Virus record (IMG/VR): IMGVR_UViG_3300025652_000110
Span: 1 to 52,134 of that record
Reading direction: 5' to 3' (one strand)
DNA from: a virus
DNA: 52,134 bases
Below, piece by piece: positions 51,670 to 52,134 of the stretch (position 1 is its first letter; every line of letters begins with the position of its first letter). The translations under genes and the position numbers were made by a program. The notes under the pieces are model-generated. The model searched no databases and was not told the origin of the DNA. It saw only the letters and a list, made by a program, of their open reading frames with translations.

Positions 51670-52011
51670 ATGGCAAATACATTCAAATTAAAAACAAAAG
51701 CTAACGTAGACGCTTCATTAGTAACCGCATATACAGTACCGGGTTCAACAACGGCTGTTATTATCGGTTTAACTATTGCTAATGTTAAAGGCGCATCTAT
51801 TACAGCTGATGCACAAATAGTAACGGCTTCTTCTTCGGGAGAAAATGCAGATGATGTATATGTCGTTAAGGCTGTACCGTTACCAGCAGGATCGTCAATA
51901 GAGATTATGTCGGGTAACAAAATTATATTAGAGGCTGGAGACGTAGTTAAAGTTGGAGGCTCTACAACTAATTGTTTAGACGCTATACTTAGCATTATGG
52001 AAATTACATAG
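51670..52011 (+). CDS. Small tail-associated structural protein
   Basis: 113 aa, SD AGGAA. Single beta-sandwich-like domain (YTVPGSTTAVIIGLTIANV; SIEIMSGNKIILEAGDVVKV). Such proteins are common next to tail-fibre genes of marine phages and are probably virion structural proteins. Confidence 0.6.
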   Translation: MANTFKLKTKANVDASLVTAYTVPGSTTAVIIGLTIANVKGASITADAQIVTASSSGENADDVYVVKAVPLPAGSSIEIMSGNKIILEAGDVVKVGGSTTNCLDAILSIMEIT

Positions 52012-52021
52012 GAGATATACA

Positions 52022-52134
52022 ATGCCTTATATAGGAAAACAACCAGCAAACGTACCTGTTACAGCTGACGATATCCCTAATGATAGTATCACAGCAGCTA
52101 AGATTGTAGACGCAGCTATAACAATAGATGACAT
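52022..52134 (+). CDS. Fibre-type protein, truncated by the window edge
   Basis: SD AGGAGA, ATG 52022. The visible 37 residues begin M-P-Y-I-G-K-Q-P-A-N-V-P-V-T and contain S-I-T-A-A-K-I-V-D-A-A-I-T, the same repeat type as the protein at 4626-5840. If the molecule is circular the frame would end at a TAG at bases 14-16, giving about 42 aa; otherwise it is a longer fibre protein. Confidence 0.6.
   Translation, partial: MPYIGKQPANVPVTADDIPNDSITAAKIVDAAITIDD

Overview
The window is the AT-rich genome, or nearly all of it, of a lytic tailed phage with a podovirus-type (T7/N4-like) virion. It shows a terminase pair, a large portal, scaffold and capsid genes, a tail-tubular adaptor, T7-like fibre genes, large ejection proteins and a T7-type RNA polymerase. 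The tail and capsid proteins read like those of marine phages, so an AT-rich Gram-negative marine host is likely, but the host is not identifiable from sequence. I see no integrase, repressor or tRNA gene.

Layout: a + strand late module begins at 41598 (terminase small and large subunits, portal, scaffold, capsid, tail adaptor, fibre), runs off the right edge and appears to continue from base 1. There it carries an exported-protein cassette, membrane/holin-like genes, tail genes, a glycosyltransferase and five ejection-type proteins, ending at 20438. A bidirectional terminator (about 20439-20490) separates it from a - strand early/middle module (41262 down to 20553). From upstream to downstream the early module has many small host-takeover-type genes and an SSB, a TOPRIM primase, a T7-type RNA polymerase, a base/nucleotide-metabolism block (MazG, thymidylate-synthase-fold enzyme, DUF1599-like), a recombination block (ssDNA-binding protein, RadD-like helicase, YqaJ exonuclease, RusA resolvase) and class Ia ribonucleotide reductase. 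The two strands diverge at 41263-41597, a gene-free stretch with short repeats, a candidate promoter and a probable structured RNA. This layout suggests a circular or circularly permuted molecule cut inside the tail genes.

The most striking result is a second single-subunit RNA polymerase. The last gene of the ejection-protein cluster (16818-20438, 1206 aa) carries the T7-family catalytic motifs A, B and C at the expected spacings (D735; R823/K827/Y835-G836; D1078). I read it as a virion-packaged polymerase of the phage N4 kind, co-injected to start early transcription. The early-encoded 811-aa polymerase would then take over. An exact 21-bp sequence occurs once just after the 811-aa polymerase gene (pointing left) and once at 40421 (pointing right, toward the late genes). 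It looks like that second enzyme's promoter. No DNA polymerase gene is present, so replication probably uses the host enzyme.

Other notable points: a complete staphylococcal-nuclease-like active site at the N terminus of the 1469-aa ejection protein; a thymidylate-synthase-fold enzyme with Asp where true thymidylate synthases have Asn, suggesting dCMP hydroxymethylation and modified cytosine; an exported pilin-like/chaperone-like cassette; and at least six tiny genes, four of them membrane peptides, translationally coupled to early genes.
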